Part shown: one piece after another, positions 34,794-47,914 of the stretch
How positions within the stretch are numbered: position 1 is the first letter of the stretch
Layout of the letters: each line of letters begins with the position of its first letter
Source: Hemibagrus wyckioides
Lineage: Eukaryota > Chordata > Actinopteri > Siluriformes > Bagridae
NCBI RefSeq assembly: GCF_019097595.1
Contig: NC_080726.1
Coordinates: 11,320,205 to 11,384,204 of the forward strand
Reading direction: 5' to 3'
DNA length: 64,000 bases
Made by a program: the position numbers and the translations under genes
The notes under the pieces: generated by a model
What the model was told of the DNA's origin: nothing
Database searches by the model: none
Seen by the model: only the letters and a program-made list of their open reading frames with translations

Positions 34794-34833
34794 GCTTTGC
34801 AGCTGGTCCAGGCTTCTATCTTCCTAAAGGTCA
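34794..34833 (+). repeat. 40-bp motif, copy 2
   Basis: See 33112-33151. This copy reads GCTTTGCAGCTGG in place of GCTCTGCAGCAGG. Followed by AACATTATGGCGGG, which does not match the flank of copy 1. Confidence 0.8.
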
Positions 34834-35866
34834 ACATTATGGCGGGTGGATCAATGAGTGAAAACTACAGCTATGGAGCAGCTCAGTCTTACATTTAAAG
34901 CTGGAAAAAAAATCATTCATTAGAACACTCAGCTCTATGGCTACAGAATTATTGGCTTTTTGTCTTTTCCATCCATCCAGGTACTACATAGTTGATAATT
35001 TAGCGACAATGAAATGCTGAAAGAATTATTTCTATCTTTTTTTAGTATTCATTTATTATTATAATCATGTTTGAGATGATGTACTTTTGTGAATACTGAC
35101 TTACTGACTACAGCCAAATGTTCTCTCAGCATAAATGTTTGTTTTTTTTTCTGACCCCAGGACATTTACCCAGTGGATTGATTCTTTTTGACATTCACAG
35201 CATGTGAATTGCTGTTGTTTCATAACAGCTTGTTGTCACACCACTATGCATTATAATCAGACTGCTTTTGCTCTCATAACAGCTCTTGGTGTATGGGAGG
35301 AGTGTAAGTAGATTCAGTTAGCATGAGTGGGTTGGAGTAATTGCACTAATTACATGACCGGCAGCAGTGCAGCAAGGCAAAAGCGACCATCAACCTCTTG
35401 AAATCACATGAAAAGAGTGATGTCACCCAAATGCACTGAGATATGATCTAATCTCAGATAAAAAGGTTTTACAGTATTTATCGAGATTGTTGTCACCTTC
35501 TCTTTCCTAAAAGCAGCCTTGGCACAATACAGCCATCAAATTTCCCCTGGAAAATCCTCTGTAAGAGGGAGAGAGTGATGAGTGAGCCATGTGTAGGAAG
35601 ATAAGAGATTGCTTGCATGGTTCAGTTCGACTTTCACCTGTCTATTGCCTCGCACTGATTTTGCTGAGCCCTGTGTTTGCTTTGGGCTCTTAACAGAAAA
35701 TGGTAGCTCTTAATCTAAAGCTCCCTTACATAAGAACTTCAATACCTTATGAAGTACTACACACGCCTTTCTTTTATGAACACTTCACAATTATTCAATT
35801 ACACTTTTGACACTGGGGGCATTATTCTTTCCATTTGTGTTGTTTTTTTTTTAAAAAGAAAAAAAA
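34834..35866. other. Non-coding stretch
   Basis: Contains a small inverted motif, GCTGTTGTTTCATAACAGC, near 35211. No gene or transposon recognised. Confidence 0.45.
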
Positions 35867-36170
<304 letters not shown>

Positions 36171-38264
36171 GAATGCTGCTTAATCAGTGGTAGCACATTG
36201 ATATGGCTGTTGGTTCAAGATAATGAATCTGCTTGTAATATATGTGTAAAAAGACGGCCTTATTGGCTTAAACAAAATGATGAAACTTTTTTCCCCCTTA
36301 ATTTTTTTTCTGTGTTAAAGTTGTACCTTTTCACAGGCTACAGGCAAAAGCAATCACAAAAAGGCTCTAATGAGAGTGAAAATCACGTTTCATTCCAACA
36401 AGTGATGACTGCTCGTGTCAAATGAGGAATAGCTGATTTAATGAGAGTCATTGTTCAGTGGCAAAAAGAGATGAAGCTTCTTCTTTTATCATCGTTCATC
36501 TACACTGGCCCAATTATTCACATTTCCAATGCTACATGATTTTTTGAAAAAAATAACAAATACTCTCTTAATCTTACTTTACTGCATTTGTCTAATTAAC
36601 TTTCCAGATTTGTGTTCAGGCGTGTATATTCTCTTAAAGAAGCCTAGTATATGTGAATATATCATAACTTCTATATCTACTATTTCTTTTTTTTTTTTGC
36701 TCCTGTGACCTATAACACTGACAATGCTTCAGTGATTCAATCTGCTTCATTTTCTATTTTTGCTGCACTTGACCAGATCATGCATTTCCAGTCTAGGACA
36801 GTCAAACCATGGTGTCATTTCGAGTGCCTAACCTTTACAACAAAAAGAAAGAAAGAAAAAAAAGCAAGTTTATGATCACCGACTGAAACAAAAGAATTAT
36901 TATTCAGATGGACTGATTGAGAATAAAACTGACTTACTGAGTCTCTGAAGAGAAACAGAGAACATTTCGAGCATTAGAGGGGGAATTGGACTCCGTTTTA
37001 TGCATTAATGCAAATTATGGTGAATAGCAAATTAGCTAAAATCAAGATCTCATTTCAAGGAATAGAATACGTTACATTTTTACTCATCCAGCAAGTAGAC
37101 AGAGCCATTAATGTTAGCGTTGCTTATTATACTCGGTGTTCAGTTTCTTATAAAATGTGCCTACCAATTGAGAGTCTGTGTGTGTGTGTGTGTGTGTGTG
37201 GCTTGTTGGCATGACCTATACAATACTGATATTCTTTATCATGGCACTCACTTGTCTAGACTTACAACCAAATTTGTGGCTTCAGAATTAGTAAAAATAA
37301 ATTAATATATATAGATTTGGGATTCAGCCAGAGACAATCACATCATGCACACCCAATGTCAGAATTCTTATGACGCCTCATATTGTTAGATTAATATTAG
37401 TAAGTGCATGTTATTCATTTTATAGATTAACACATGCTCCTTTTCATCAAGGGTGCCAAAAATTCTGGAAATGACTTTTGTCAAGGACGAACAAATTACC
37501 TTACAGAGTCAACGTGGGCTAGGCTCTCTAGGCTCAATCTGTTTTTTTCTGTGGGTGACAGCACTGCACACAGCACATTAGCATACAAAGCCTCTTATTG
37601 CTTTAGTACTCTACAGCTGGAAACATTAAAATTCAGTAGAATTCTATGTAAAATGAACGCCGAAACACAATTAAGCATATGTATTTTTATATTTATTTCA
37701 TAAGCCTATGACATGCAGAATATAATCACCATAAAGGCTTATTTGCTTCGAAAAGGCAATAAAAAATGTAACATGGCAATGCAGTGTTTCTAGAGTGAGA
37801 CACTAAAAGCTGGGCGTTTGTATACTGACTGCATATTTCATTTCATCTCATAAGCACTCTGACGACTAAGTTTGATTACATCCTAAAATCCAATTTGGAG
37901 CTATTGTGTACTCCCAAATTGTCAGGTTTGCCTCTGTATTGAAATTTATTAGAGTCAAGCTAGGAGATAGACTCCTTTTCTACAGTTCTGCTTAATAGCG
38001 AATCTGCCTGTAAACAACACACCACGTTCTTGCGACTATGATACACTGAAATATAATTACTCTTTGAAAAACAGTCATTAGTATCTGTCAGATCACGTCT
38101 CAAAACAAAGACGAGATGACTGGTCAAGTGTGCCAAATATCACCTTCAGTTTGTATGTGTGTGTGTGTGTGTATGTGTGTGTGCATCTGCATTTTCTCTT
38201 TCCATTTCAAATAGTTTAAGCATTTTTTTTATTACTGGTGTAATAAATATATTTATAGAACAGA

Positions 38265-38322
<58 letters not shown>

Positions 38323-38835
38323 CACTGGGTCACTTTGAAATGAGTTTAGAATGGTTCTGCCAGTGCCGAAGCCGTAATGCGGTAAATCTGTGGTTGAATA
38401 TACAGGTTTGTTTTGAGAAGCATGCGGCATTCTGTCTACTTTAAATCTTATTTATGTTGTGATAGGGATGCTGCTAAAAGATCTAGCATTAAATATATGA
38501 TCAAAGGGATTTAGTTTCTGGTTGTGACATTCCACATGAAGCAGGCCAACTCTATTTAAAGGGATGCTACCATATCACCTCTTGAAATGAAAAGAGGAGT
38601 GATGTGTAGAAATGGTGCATGGCTGATTCAGGCCTGCCCTACATTCCAATCCTGTTTTAAAACACCATCACTGATTTCTCTTAACTCTGAAGTGTGCTTC
38701 AACAACACTGCCGTAATGCAACAAAATGCAGTAAAATGTTGCTTTTGTAAATCATAATCTGATGAGGTAGATTACAATAGATATGCCTGAAAATCGGCTT
38801 TATTATTCATTGCGCATTATGCATGATATCATTGA
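36171..38835. other. Non-coding stretch with GT/GA microsatellites
   Basis: Includes (GT)n at 37177-37200, (TG)n at 38155-38181 and a compound (GT)n(GA)n at 38264-38317. A complex patch at 36340-36480 carries two TAATGAGAGT motifs (near 36368 and 36439). No gene recognised. Confidence 0.45.
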
Positions 38836-39862
38836 CACCGATCAGGCATAACCTTATGACCACCTGCCTAATATTGTGTTAGTCCCCCTTTTGCTGCCAA
38901 AACAGCCCTGACCCGTCGAGGAATCCACTAGATCCCTGAAGGTGTGCTCTGGTATCTGGCACCAAAACGCTAGCAGCAGATCCTGTAAGTTGCGAGGTGG
39001 GGCCTTTATGGCTTGGACTTGTTTTTTCAGCACATATCACAGATGCTTGATTAAGATCTGGGAAATTTGGAGGCCAAGTCAACACCTCAAACTCACTGTT
39101 GTGTTCATCAAACCATTCCTGAACCAGTTTTTGCTTTGTGGCACCGGTGCATTATCCTGGTGAAAGAGGCCGCATTGTCCTGGCCATGTGTTACCCAGGA
39201 AAGTGATGCACACGCACCCAGTCATCCACGTGATGTAAAAGAAAACGTGATTCATCAGACCAGGCCACCTTTTTCCATTGCTCCGTGGTCCAGTTCTGAT
39301 GCTCACCTGCCCATTGTTGGTGCTTTCTGTGGTACACAAAGGTCAGCATGGGCACCCTGAGTGGTCTGCGGCTATGCAGCCCCATACACAACAATCTGCG
39401 ATGCGCTGTGTATTTTGACATCTTTCTATCAGAACCAGCATTAACTTCTTCAGCAATCTGAGCAACAGTAACTTGTCTGTTGGATCGGATCACACGGACC
39501 AGCCTTCGCTCCCCATGTGCATCAATGTGTCTTGGCCACCCATGACCCTGTCGCCGGTACACCACGCTTTCTTCCTTGAACCACTTTTGATAGATACTGA
39601 CCACTGCAGACCGGGAACACCCCACAAGAGCTGTAGTTTTGGAGATGCTAGCCATCGTCTAGCCATCACAATTTGGTCCTTGTCAAACTTGCTCAAATCC
39701 TTACACTTGCCCATTTTTCCTGCTTCTAACACATCAACTTTGAGGACAAAATGTTCACTTGCTGCCTAATATATCCCACCCACTAACAGGTGCCATGATG
39801 AGGAGATAATCTGTGTTATTCACTTCACCTGTCAGTGCTCATAATGTTATGCCTGATCAGTG
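38836..39862 (-). mobile_element. Tc1-type transposon (copy G), both ends present, internally deleted
   Basis: The termini CACCGATCAGGCATAACCTT (left) and the complement of CACTGATCAGGCATAACATT (right, ending 39862) form inverted repeats. Flanking dinucleotides GA and AA are decayed TA. The length of 1027 bp is short for the family because roughly 70 codons of the catalytic core are missing. Reading on the minus strand, transposase runs from about 39714 down to 38900. Confidence 0.9.
38879..39714 (-). pseudogene. Tc1 DD34E transposase pseudogene
   Basis: Starts MGKCKDLSKFDKDQIVMARR at 39714, shifts frame near 39655, and continues SISKTTALVGCSRSAVVSIY (helix-turn-helix), then AEEVNAGSDRKMSKYTAHRR. 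The first catalytic aspartate is present in VAWSDESRF. After HHFPG (about 39191) the frame breaks, and the text jumps to CGLFHQDNAP, which holds the second aspartate. The third catalytic residue is lost: the LNPIEH segment reads LNQAS through a small deletion. These changes rule out activity. Confidence 0.9.
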
Positions 39863-40574
39863 AATATCATTTGAATGATTTTAAACATGAAAGCTGAATG
39901 TAATGCTAGCTCAAGCAAAAGTATTATGCACATTCTCTTCAATCATACACCATTCTGTGCTCCTCTTCCCGTCACAAACCTTGACCTGCAGCAGGATGAA
40001 ATTTCATAATATGACATTGTAGCTCAGGACCGAAGAGAGGAAACTACAAGGCTAAATCTTATTGCTGTGTTAATGACTTGTATTTAGTACAATGAGGAAA
40101 TCTCATTTTTCAGATGTCCCTGGACCCCATTTGACATTCTGAAGTACATTTGTAAAAATTAAGGAGGGCCTGTGCCCCCAGTGTAATAGTGAACAAACTC
40201 TATAAACCCTCCTGAGCAGGAACAAAGCAAATGGACAGTTTTAGTTTAATTACTCAATATACAGAATCATATTGGCTTGCTGAGAACTACCATGCCAACA
40301 TTGTGTCTCCTGTCACGTAAACATGAAGTTAAACACAGTAACTCAACTGTAATATTTAAAATATAACAAAATCTGTGTTGTTCTAGTTGATATTTGAATC
40401 AAGCAAAGTCTCAAGCAATTTGCACAGTTCTGACGAAACCTTACAAAGGTTAAGGTTAGAATTAGTGCTGTGTATTTCTTTAATAAAATCGGATGACATC
40501 CACCATCTTCTCTTGTACAAATTTATACAATCAATTCTTTGTCAAATGAAAGGTTTTTTCCTAATAGTGTAATT
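39863..40574. other. Non-coding spacer
   Basis: No recognised gene or repeat. Confidence 0.5.
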
Positions 40575-40802
40575 ATTAGGACCTTGCCACCGTCGCCACA
40601 GGCTTGCTCATTAGGGATAAAATAAAATAGTTTAATAATTTAATTTAATAATTTATTCTTATTTCTAGGTATTTAGTTTTTTTTATATTTTTATTTTCAT
40701 TTTTATTTCCCTCCCCTTTCTCTGTTTCTCTTCTTTTGTAAAGCTGCTTTGAGACAATGTTCATTGTAAAAGGCGCTATACAAAATAAATTGAATTGAAT
40801 TG
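40575..40802 (+). mobile_element. Non-LTR retroposon 3' end
   Basis: GGACCTTGCCACCGTCGCCA, CAGGCTTGCTCATTAGGG, then GTAAAGCTGCTTTGAGACAA, TGTAAAAGGCGCTATACAAA and a terminal (TTGAA)n repeat. This is a well-known fish retroposon 3' tail; a diverged copy lies at 2545-2613. Only the 3' untranslated part is present. Confidence 0.7.
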
Positions 40803-43420
40803 AATTAATTAATGAAATGAATGAAATTAGATGTATTAGATTTAGACGTAAAATCTACAGTCTGCCATCTCTGATCTGTGTGAGAAATAGCAACATCTAG
40901 ATTACAGTGTTTTCATAGTGAGATATTACTGTACATTATACTGTACATAGTGTCATTCATGCAAGTGTCAGAGCTTTTTTTAACATGCGTTGCAGCATAA
41001 ATAAATTGTGTGTTTCATTTTGGCAGCTATAGTGACATGCTCCCCAAACGCGTAAATGCTCAGTATGATGGAGAAAACAAGGAGAAAACAAACCAAGGTG
41101 TTTGTGATCACACTTTAGCACAACTGTCAAAAATCTGTCATTCTTATGTCATACATTCTAATAATAACTGTGTTTTAACAAAAAAAAAACAAAAACGTGT
41201 AGCTAAAATTAAACATAATTGTTCGATGTATGTAAACAGAGCTTGGGCAGTGCCATTTATTTACTGTCATGACAATATGTATGTATATATCTATGTATGC
41301 ATGTATGCATGAATGTATGAATGTATGTACCACAAAATTCCCCTTCTCAGCACTTCCTAGCTTTACAGGCATCATGTGCTTTTGTCATCATTGCCATGTC
41401 TTTGATTCTGCTTTGTTTCTGTCTCCACCCATTTTCTGTCATTGTATGTATGTATGTATGTATGTATGTATGATTTGAGAGAAGGTAGGAGCTGCAGTAC
41501 AATTCCAATATGCAGTTAGATTCTCATCAAATCACACGGCATGCCACTTGAGTGCGTTGTGCAGGTGATTGTCCACATAGATGCAATTATAGAATAAATA
41601 TAGCCAAGAAAGAAATTATAATGGACGGTGTATTCAATTCCCGCCCAAAAATCAGAAAGACAGAGAGTCACAGGCTACAGAAGTACAGTTTTTATTGAAC
41701 AATTTCACAACTGATGATGTAAAAGGAGATTCATTTTGACAGCCTAATAATGACTGAATGTTATAACATGGACTGTGTGATCTTGAAGCATTATTACACT
41801 GGAGACACATTTTTAATCAAGCCACTGCTTTTGCAATGATGATCAAACATCAACCATATAAATGGATTTCCGTTAAAAATCTAAATGATCAATGTGAACA
41901 CTTTTGTTCAGTGTATTTTTTTTTCTTTGTTCAATGAAACAGATCTTAATTTATGAGCTTTCACTGCGGCTACGGTATTGCTGATGTAGCACCTCAGTGG
42001 CTAAATGCCCTTTGCACTAACGTAATACATTTGCCTCAATGGATGGCTAATTTTCATATTAAAATCAGAAGAATTATCACAGGGACTGTGGAATTATTTC
42101 AGAGCCTATGGAATCGATTAGGTCCGTGATTATTAATAAATGTGCCGTGTTAACCGTTTCTTTGCCAAGTCTCCTTTTAAAGGTGCTTTGTGAGAACGCA
42201 CTCTGGCAAAGTGCGTCAAATGTGATTAAAACAGTGACATGTTGAACGTGTTATCTATCAGATCTAACAGATCTTTCACACAAAAATGACTGCATTCTGA
42301 TTTTAAAAATGTAGACAGGTGTTAGAAACACACGAGGGAAAATTAGTGCACAAATTAAAGCAGAAACTAAGCTGCATCTAGGGTGACTATGTCCAATCCT
42401 AGGCCAGGAATGGATGAGACAGAAGGCCCTGAACCTAAAATGGCACTTATCCATGTTAGATTGATTGAAAGTGATTCACTGTTGACAGCACAGGGAAACA
42501 AGATCAATACCTTCAGCATGTCTAGCATGTTCACGGTAGTTCTCATGCAAACTTCCATCCAGGAGTGATTACTGCTGGTTCTTCTGGAGGCTACAGCACA
42601 GGAGACCGAAGTCACACATGGACAGAAAGCACACCTAGTTAAATCCTTTCATTAAAGGACTACTTCAGCCATAAAGTGCCAATGCAGCTTACAGTCAGTG
42701 AGAGCTAGTGTGGAAACAGTCAACTGTATCTTGTTTGAGTTGCACTAAATGGCTTTTCCCACATTTCTTATGCAACTATTTGTGGATGAAATATTGCTTT
42801 AAAGCATCTGTTTGTCAGGCTTGAGTATATGTATGGCAGTCTGGGAAAATCATTTCAATAACATTTTGACATTTATTTTTACTATATATTTTGAAAAAGA
42901 CAAATTTACCTAAACTGAATGATTTTGTGTGTATTTCAACAACAAGTAAAGTTACAACATTTTAAAACATGGCTACCATCAAGAGTGAAAAGGGAGAAAA
43001 TTGCTTTTTAAAGTTTTCATTCCGACTATGGTGCAGGAGCATCAGAGATATTTTGACAGCTCTAACTAAAACCGGAATACATTTGGGCTTTCCTACAACA
43101 CGGTGCTCTCCAACAAACTTGATCACAGCACGAGATTCAGTATATGTAGAAATCGCACTTGGCTAGCAAGGTTTTAGACATGTTTAGATATATTGAGAAT
43201 GTTTATCAACACATTTGGTAAATGAACCAATTGAAGCTTAGATAATAACCTAAATAAAAATATTTCCATGTTATTCTGGTGAAATATTTTTATGGTATCC
43301 TAAAGTAGATGTGGTCTGTGGTCTAGGTCTTTGTGTGTCAAAATTCAGCCATTGCTGGCTTATAATTTATAATCAATTAATGAATTGTAGATACCCTGGT
43401 AAGTTTTTACATTTCAGACC
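40803..43420. other. Non-coding stretch with ATGT microsatellites
   Basis: Degenerate (TGTA)n at 41277-41330 and (ATGT)n at 41440-41472. The frames of 66-100 aa crossing them are repeat-driven. A complex block at 42050-42210 is listed separately. Confidence 0.45.
42050..42210. promoter_or_regulatory. Candidate non-coding regulatory block
   Basis: Contains GGAATCGATTAGG, GTGATTATTAATAAATG and a TTTGCCAAG...CTGGCAAAG inverted pair resembling separated NFI half-sites. Sequence is non-repetitive. Inference only. Confidence 0.25.
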
Positions 43421-43526
43421 AAGATAAGATAAGATGAGATTTAAGATTTAAGATAAGATAAGATAAGATAAGATAAGATAAGATAAGATAAGATAAGATA
43501 AGATAAGATAAGATAAGATAAGATAA
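43421..43526. repeat. (AGATA)n satellite
   Basis: AAGATAAGATAAGATGAG start, short interruption, then about 16 perfect five-base units to 43526. Confidence 0.95.
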
Positions 43527-46248
43527 TCAGCAATCTAGTTGCTTTTACAATATGACGCCATATATCTTCCAGTGAAAAAGAAAAAATAAACACTACGTAA
43601 TAAAAGTAGCAATATATAATTTACATTATGTTATGCGTATGTGTTAAAACAGCTGTACAGTCTCCCCATACAACTGGCAGATTTGTCATGATGTCCTAAA
43701 ATGAATAAGGCACTCATAAAAGGAGTACATGCAGATCAAGTAACACTAAATTACACACCATACAGAGATCTAAGCCGCCCTACATTTTCGATCTTAAAGA
43801 GTAGTGGAATGCGTCTCAAGCAATGCTACAATAGTGGCCATAGATTCTCTTCAGATAGCCAGAAAGGGAGGATTTCTTGTGCACAGCTCTGCCACTTCTA
43901 TGGTCACATGTCCCTTGTAGATAAGCCACAGGGTCTGCCAGATATAATGCATCCCTTCCACCAGCACAGTCAAGCTGATTGAGCTACAGGCTACAGTTCA
44001 CCTCCAAATCCTCAGTCATGACAAACCCCTGATAGGAAAGCCACATGCAGCAAGTTGAGGATTTGAAAGCCGGTCACGTTGAACAAATACTGCTGTTCAC
44101 ATTTGCCCAAACAAAACTGAGGGAGTTGTGGATGTGGACCAAGAAATATGCATGTTTATAATATTGACTGGTCCTGAGAAAAACATCGCACCCAGTAACA
44201 CATCTCTGTTTATATACGTGCATGAAGAACTATATCTAGTCAATATACATATATTCTAATTACACATTATAGTTTGAGGTCAGTCTCACTCATCTCACTC
44301 TCACAGACTATATTATACACTATTTACTGCTAATTGAGTCTATATTTTAACCCGTGTTGATGGCATAATTGATTCAATTATTTGATTCCTATCATTCGTA
44401 AATTATGCATCTTCTGTAGCCACTGTTAATGTTATGATTATAATCCAGCAAGGTAAAAATGCAGATAATTAAATCCCTCAAAAAAAAGTCCATTCATCAT
44501 AGGCAGACTGTCAGCCAGTCAATGGGGAGGCTTTCTTGTGCACTGGTAGACAGCACACAGACACAGATGGAGATGTGCACCCATGTGTGTGAACACAATA
44601 TTCAGAATGCAGATCTAGGCTAAGCCCAGAGAGTTTTGTAAAAGGCAGTATTGGATAGACTCGTGCCCCAGATACTTCTGTATTCTTTACAAAAAGGAAA
44701 ACACCCAAAAGATAAAAAAAAATAATACCCGAGCACGATGCTTCTATTCATATTTTCTGTAAATTCAATTTGCAATCCAATTCATTCTTATCGGGTGGCT
44801 TATGAAAGGCATCATATTTTATCAGTTGCTGTAGAATACACTGAGCTTTATTACTGAAATGAAACTATAACTATCATCACAAATCAAAAAGAAACCTGGG
44901 CTGCATCAATAAGTGTTTGATTTCATTCTGAATCTAATCTCCACTAGTTATGGAGCTGATTAAAAATAAGTAGATAGGACTATTGGCTTGACAATTTAGG
45001 TTTTTACCTAGCGTTATCTAGTGGTATCTTTATTTTGTTTGATTAGTCATACTACTATATCAGCAGTTGTCTAGGTCCAGACATTTTGATCCAGGAGAGG
45101 TCATTAAGAAATGCAGCAACAAGCCGGTTGAAATGTCTCGCTTAATGTTAATAATCAAGTGATGTCAGTGTTTCATTAGAGACACAGAGCATCCCATCAG
45201 CAGATTGACCAGCTGGGCTGTATTACCCATGTCTGCAGTAATCATAAATTATCTTGTCTTTTATATTGTTTTGCTCTTATGCTGGCCCTCAACATCACCT
45301 AGGAGACATGGTATGCTTTGTATTATTTTAAATTTGTTGCCCTTAAAGGTGAAGTGGCTACAGACTTACAATCACTGTCAGAGATCAAGTGTGAACACTC
45401 ACACAGAGCTGTGTTTATGGTAATAATGAGTTGTCTTCATAAATCCAACAGATCAGACGGTGAACTTTGCTGCTTCAGGATGTATGAGTAAACAATGTGG
45501 TTATAAATCACTCTCTATTTTGCCTGCAAAATGTTTCACGCAGAGTTCATTGCAACTCTTATCATACACTGTTTCTTCTACTTTTATACACCTTTTGTGA
45601 CATGGTATGTCTGAGACAGTTTTTAGCTTTGTACCTTTCACTGCTGCTCTAGACATCTCAACCATGGGTGTTACATTCCCATAGGTGTTTTTTTTTTGTG
45701 TGTTAAGCACCAGAGCTGATAATTGTGGGATCTTTAGACAATAAGGTTTGAAAGTAAAGATAATTAAAAAAAATTTCTGGAGGTAGAGACATCTGGAGGT
45801 TTTTCCAGATTCCCCACATACAGTACAAAACAACTATGCAGAATGATACAGATGTGGCCACATGGTTCCAAACAGCACTTGGCCAAAGTGTAACATTATT
45901 CTGGTTTGACATCAAAATTATAACAATGAGACTCCACCATGAATGATGTGATGTCCTGGCAGAACAAAAGCTGGTGATTAAGATGAGTCATCATTGGGTC
46001 TGATGTACTGGATGAAGATAGAAAACAGTAATAAGATTCAACATAACTGGTATGTTACAGGTGGTTACTTTTGATGGATGGATATATAATTATCTCTTCA
46101 GTGTTAACATGAGAGTTTACCACTCCCTATCATTGGGCCCAAAACTCTAATCTAAATCTGGCATGGATTAACCATTCACTTGGTCTATAAATAAAAGATT
46201 AAATAGATTAAAATTGCTTTTCAGAGAAGAAATCTAAATGATTACATA
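43527..46248. other. Long non-coding stretch
   Basis: No recognised gene or repeat. The longest frame, 110 aa on the minus strand at 45501-45833, has several cysteines but no motif I recognise, and no start or splice context supports it. Confidence 0.4.
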
Positions 46249-47723
46249 CAGTGAGGGAAAAAATTATTTGATCCCCTGCTGATTTTGTACGTTTGCCCAC
46301 TGACAAAGAAATGATCAGTCTGTAATTTTAATGGTAGGTTTATCTGAACAGTGAGAGACAGAATAACAACAAAAAAATCCAGAAACACACATTTCAGAAA
46401 AGTTATACATTGATTTGCATTTTAATGAGTGAAATAAGTATTTGATCCCCTATCAATCAGAAAGATTTCTGGTTCCCAGGTGTCTTTTATACAGGTAAGG
46501 AGCTGAGGTTAACTGTATGAAAGACACCTGTCCACAGAAGGAAGCAATCAATCAGATTCCAAACTCTCCATCATGGCCAAGACCAAAGAGCTGTCCATGG
46601 ATGTCAGGGACAAGATTGCAGACCTACACAAGGCTGGAATGAGGTACAAGACCATCGCCAAGCAGCTTGGTGAGAAGGTGACAAAAGTTGGTGCGATTAT
46701 TCCCAAATGGAAGAAACACAAAAAGGACTGTCAATCTTCCTCTGTCTGGGGCTCCATGCAAGTTTCAATGATCATGAGAATGGCGAGGAATCAGCCCAGA
46801 ATTACACTGGAGGATTTTGTCAATGATCTCACGGCAGCTGGGACCATAGTCACCAAGAAAACAATTGGTAACACACTATGCTGTGAAAGACTGAAATCCA
46901 GTAGCGCCCGCAAGGTCCCCCTGCTAAAGAAAGCACAAGTACAGGCTCATCTGAAGTTTGCCAGTGAACATCTGAATGATTCAGAGGAGAACTGGGTGAA
47001 AGTGTTGTGGTCAAAGGAGACCAAAATCCAGCGCTTTGGCATCAACTCAACTCGCCGTGTTTGGAGGAGGAGGAATGCTGCCTATGACCCCAAGTACACC
47101 ATCCCCAGGTGACAGGACAACTGCATTGCATCAAAGGGATGAGGGACAGGGCCATGTACCATTAAAGCTTAGATGATAACCTCCTTCCCTCAGCCAGGGC
47201 ATTGAAAATGGATGGATGGATATTCCAGCCTGACAATGACCCAAAACACACGGCCAAGGCAACAAAGGAGTGGTTCAAAAAGAAGCACATTAAGGTCCTG
47301 TAGTGGCCTAGCCAGTCTACAGACCTTAATCCCACAGAAAATCTGTGGAGAGAGCTGAAGGGTCAGCCACAAAACCTTAATGACTTGGAGAGGATCTGCA
47401 AAGAGGAGTGGGCCCAAATTCCTTGAGATGTGAGCAAACCTGGTGGCCACCTACAAGAAAAGTCTGACGTCTGTGATTGCCAACAAGGGTTTGCCACCAA
47501 GTACTAAGTCATGTTTTGCAAAGGGATCAAATACTTATTTCACTCAATAAAATGCAAATCAATGTATAACTTTTTTGAAATGTGTGTTTCTGGATTTTTT
47601 TGTTGTTATTCTGTCTCTTACTGTTCAGATAAACCTACCATTAAAATTACAGACCGATCATTTCTTTGTCAGTGGGCAAACGTACAAAATCAGCAGGGGA
47701 TCAAATAATTTTTTCCCTCACTG
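46249..47723 (+). mobile_element. Full-length Tc1-type transposon (copy H), inactive
   Basis: 1475 bp with inverted repeats of about 200 bp (46249-46450 and 47523-47723) differing at only a handful of positions, flanked by TA at 46247-46248 and 47724-47725. Within each terminal repeat the 13-mer TATTTGATCCCCT occurs near the outer edge (46265-46277) and again at the inner edge (46439-46451), an IR/DR layout. The right inner copy is slightly altered. The transposase inside is broken. Confidence 0.95.
46573..47450 (+). pseudogene. Tc1 DD34E transposase pseudogene
   Basis: The first frame (179 codons, 46573-47112) starts [20 protein letters not shown], with the N-terminal helix-turn-helix in residues about 10-50. 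The block [11 protein letters not shown] carries lysine (residue 148) where the first catalytic aspartate belongs. After YDPKYTIPR the frame stops because a segment encoding the GG...WGCFS region is deleted. The sequence continues in another frame with [13 protein letters not shown] (second aspartate), a stop in KVL*WPSQS, and [10 protein letters not shown], with 34 residues between the aspartate and the glutamate. The family length is about 340 residues. It cannot be active. Confidence 0.9.
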
Positions 47724-47883
47724 TATGTTATGTAATAGATTGGCTTGAACATGTAATAAATGGCTTATTAGTGCAAAGTCAGTTGATGAGTATTTATTTA
47801 TTTCCTCTTGCATCAAGATTAAAGAACTGAACAGGGACACAATTTTGTTCCCTTCTCCCTTCTCTGACATTTGTATCCTTGTA

Positions 47884-47914
<31 letters not shown>

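Noticed and set aside
42969..43166. 65-aa frame starting MATIKSEKGE
   Set aside because: No family resemblance and no supporting splice or promoter signals.
43421..43526. CRISPR-like regular repeat
   Set aside because: Units are five bases with no spacers; it is a microsatellite in a vertebrate genome.
45501..45833. 110-aa minus-strand frame with several cysteines
   Set aside because: Cysteine spacing fits no zinc-finger or secreted family I know, and there is no splice or start context.
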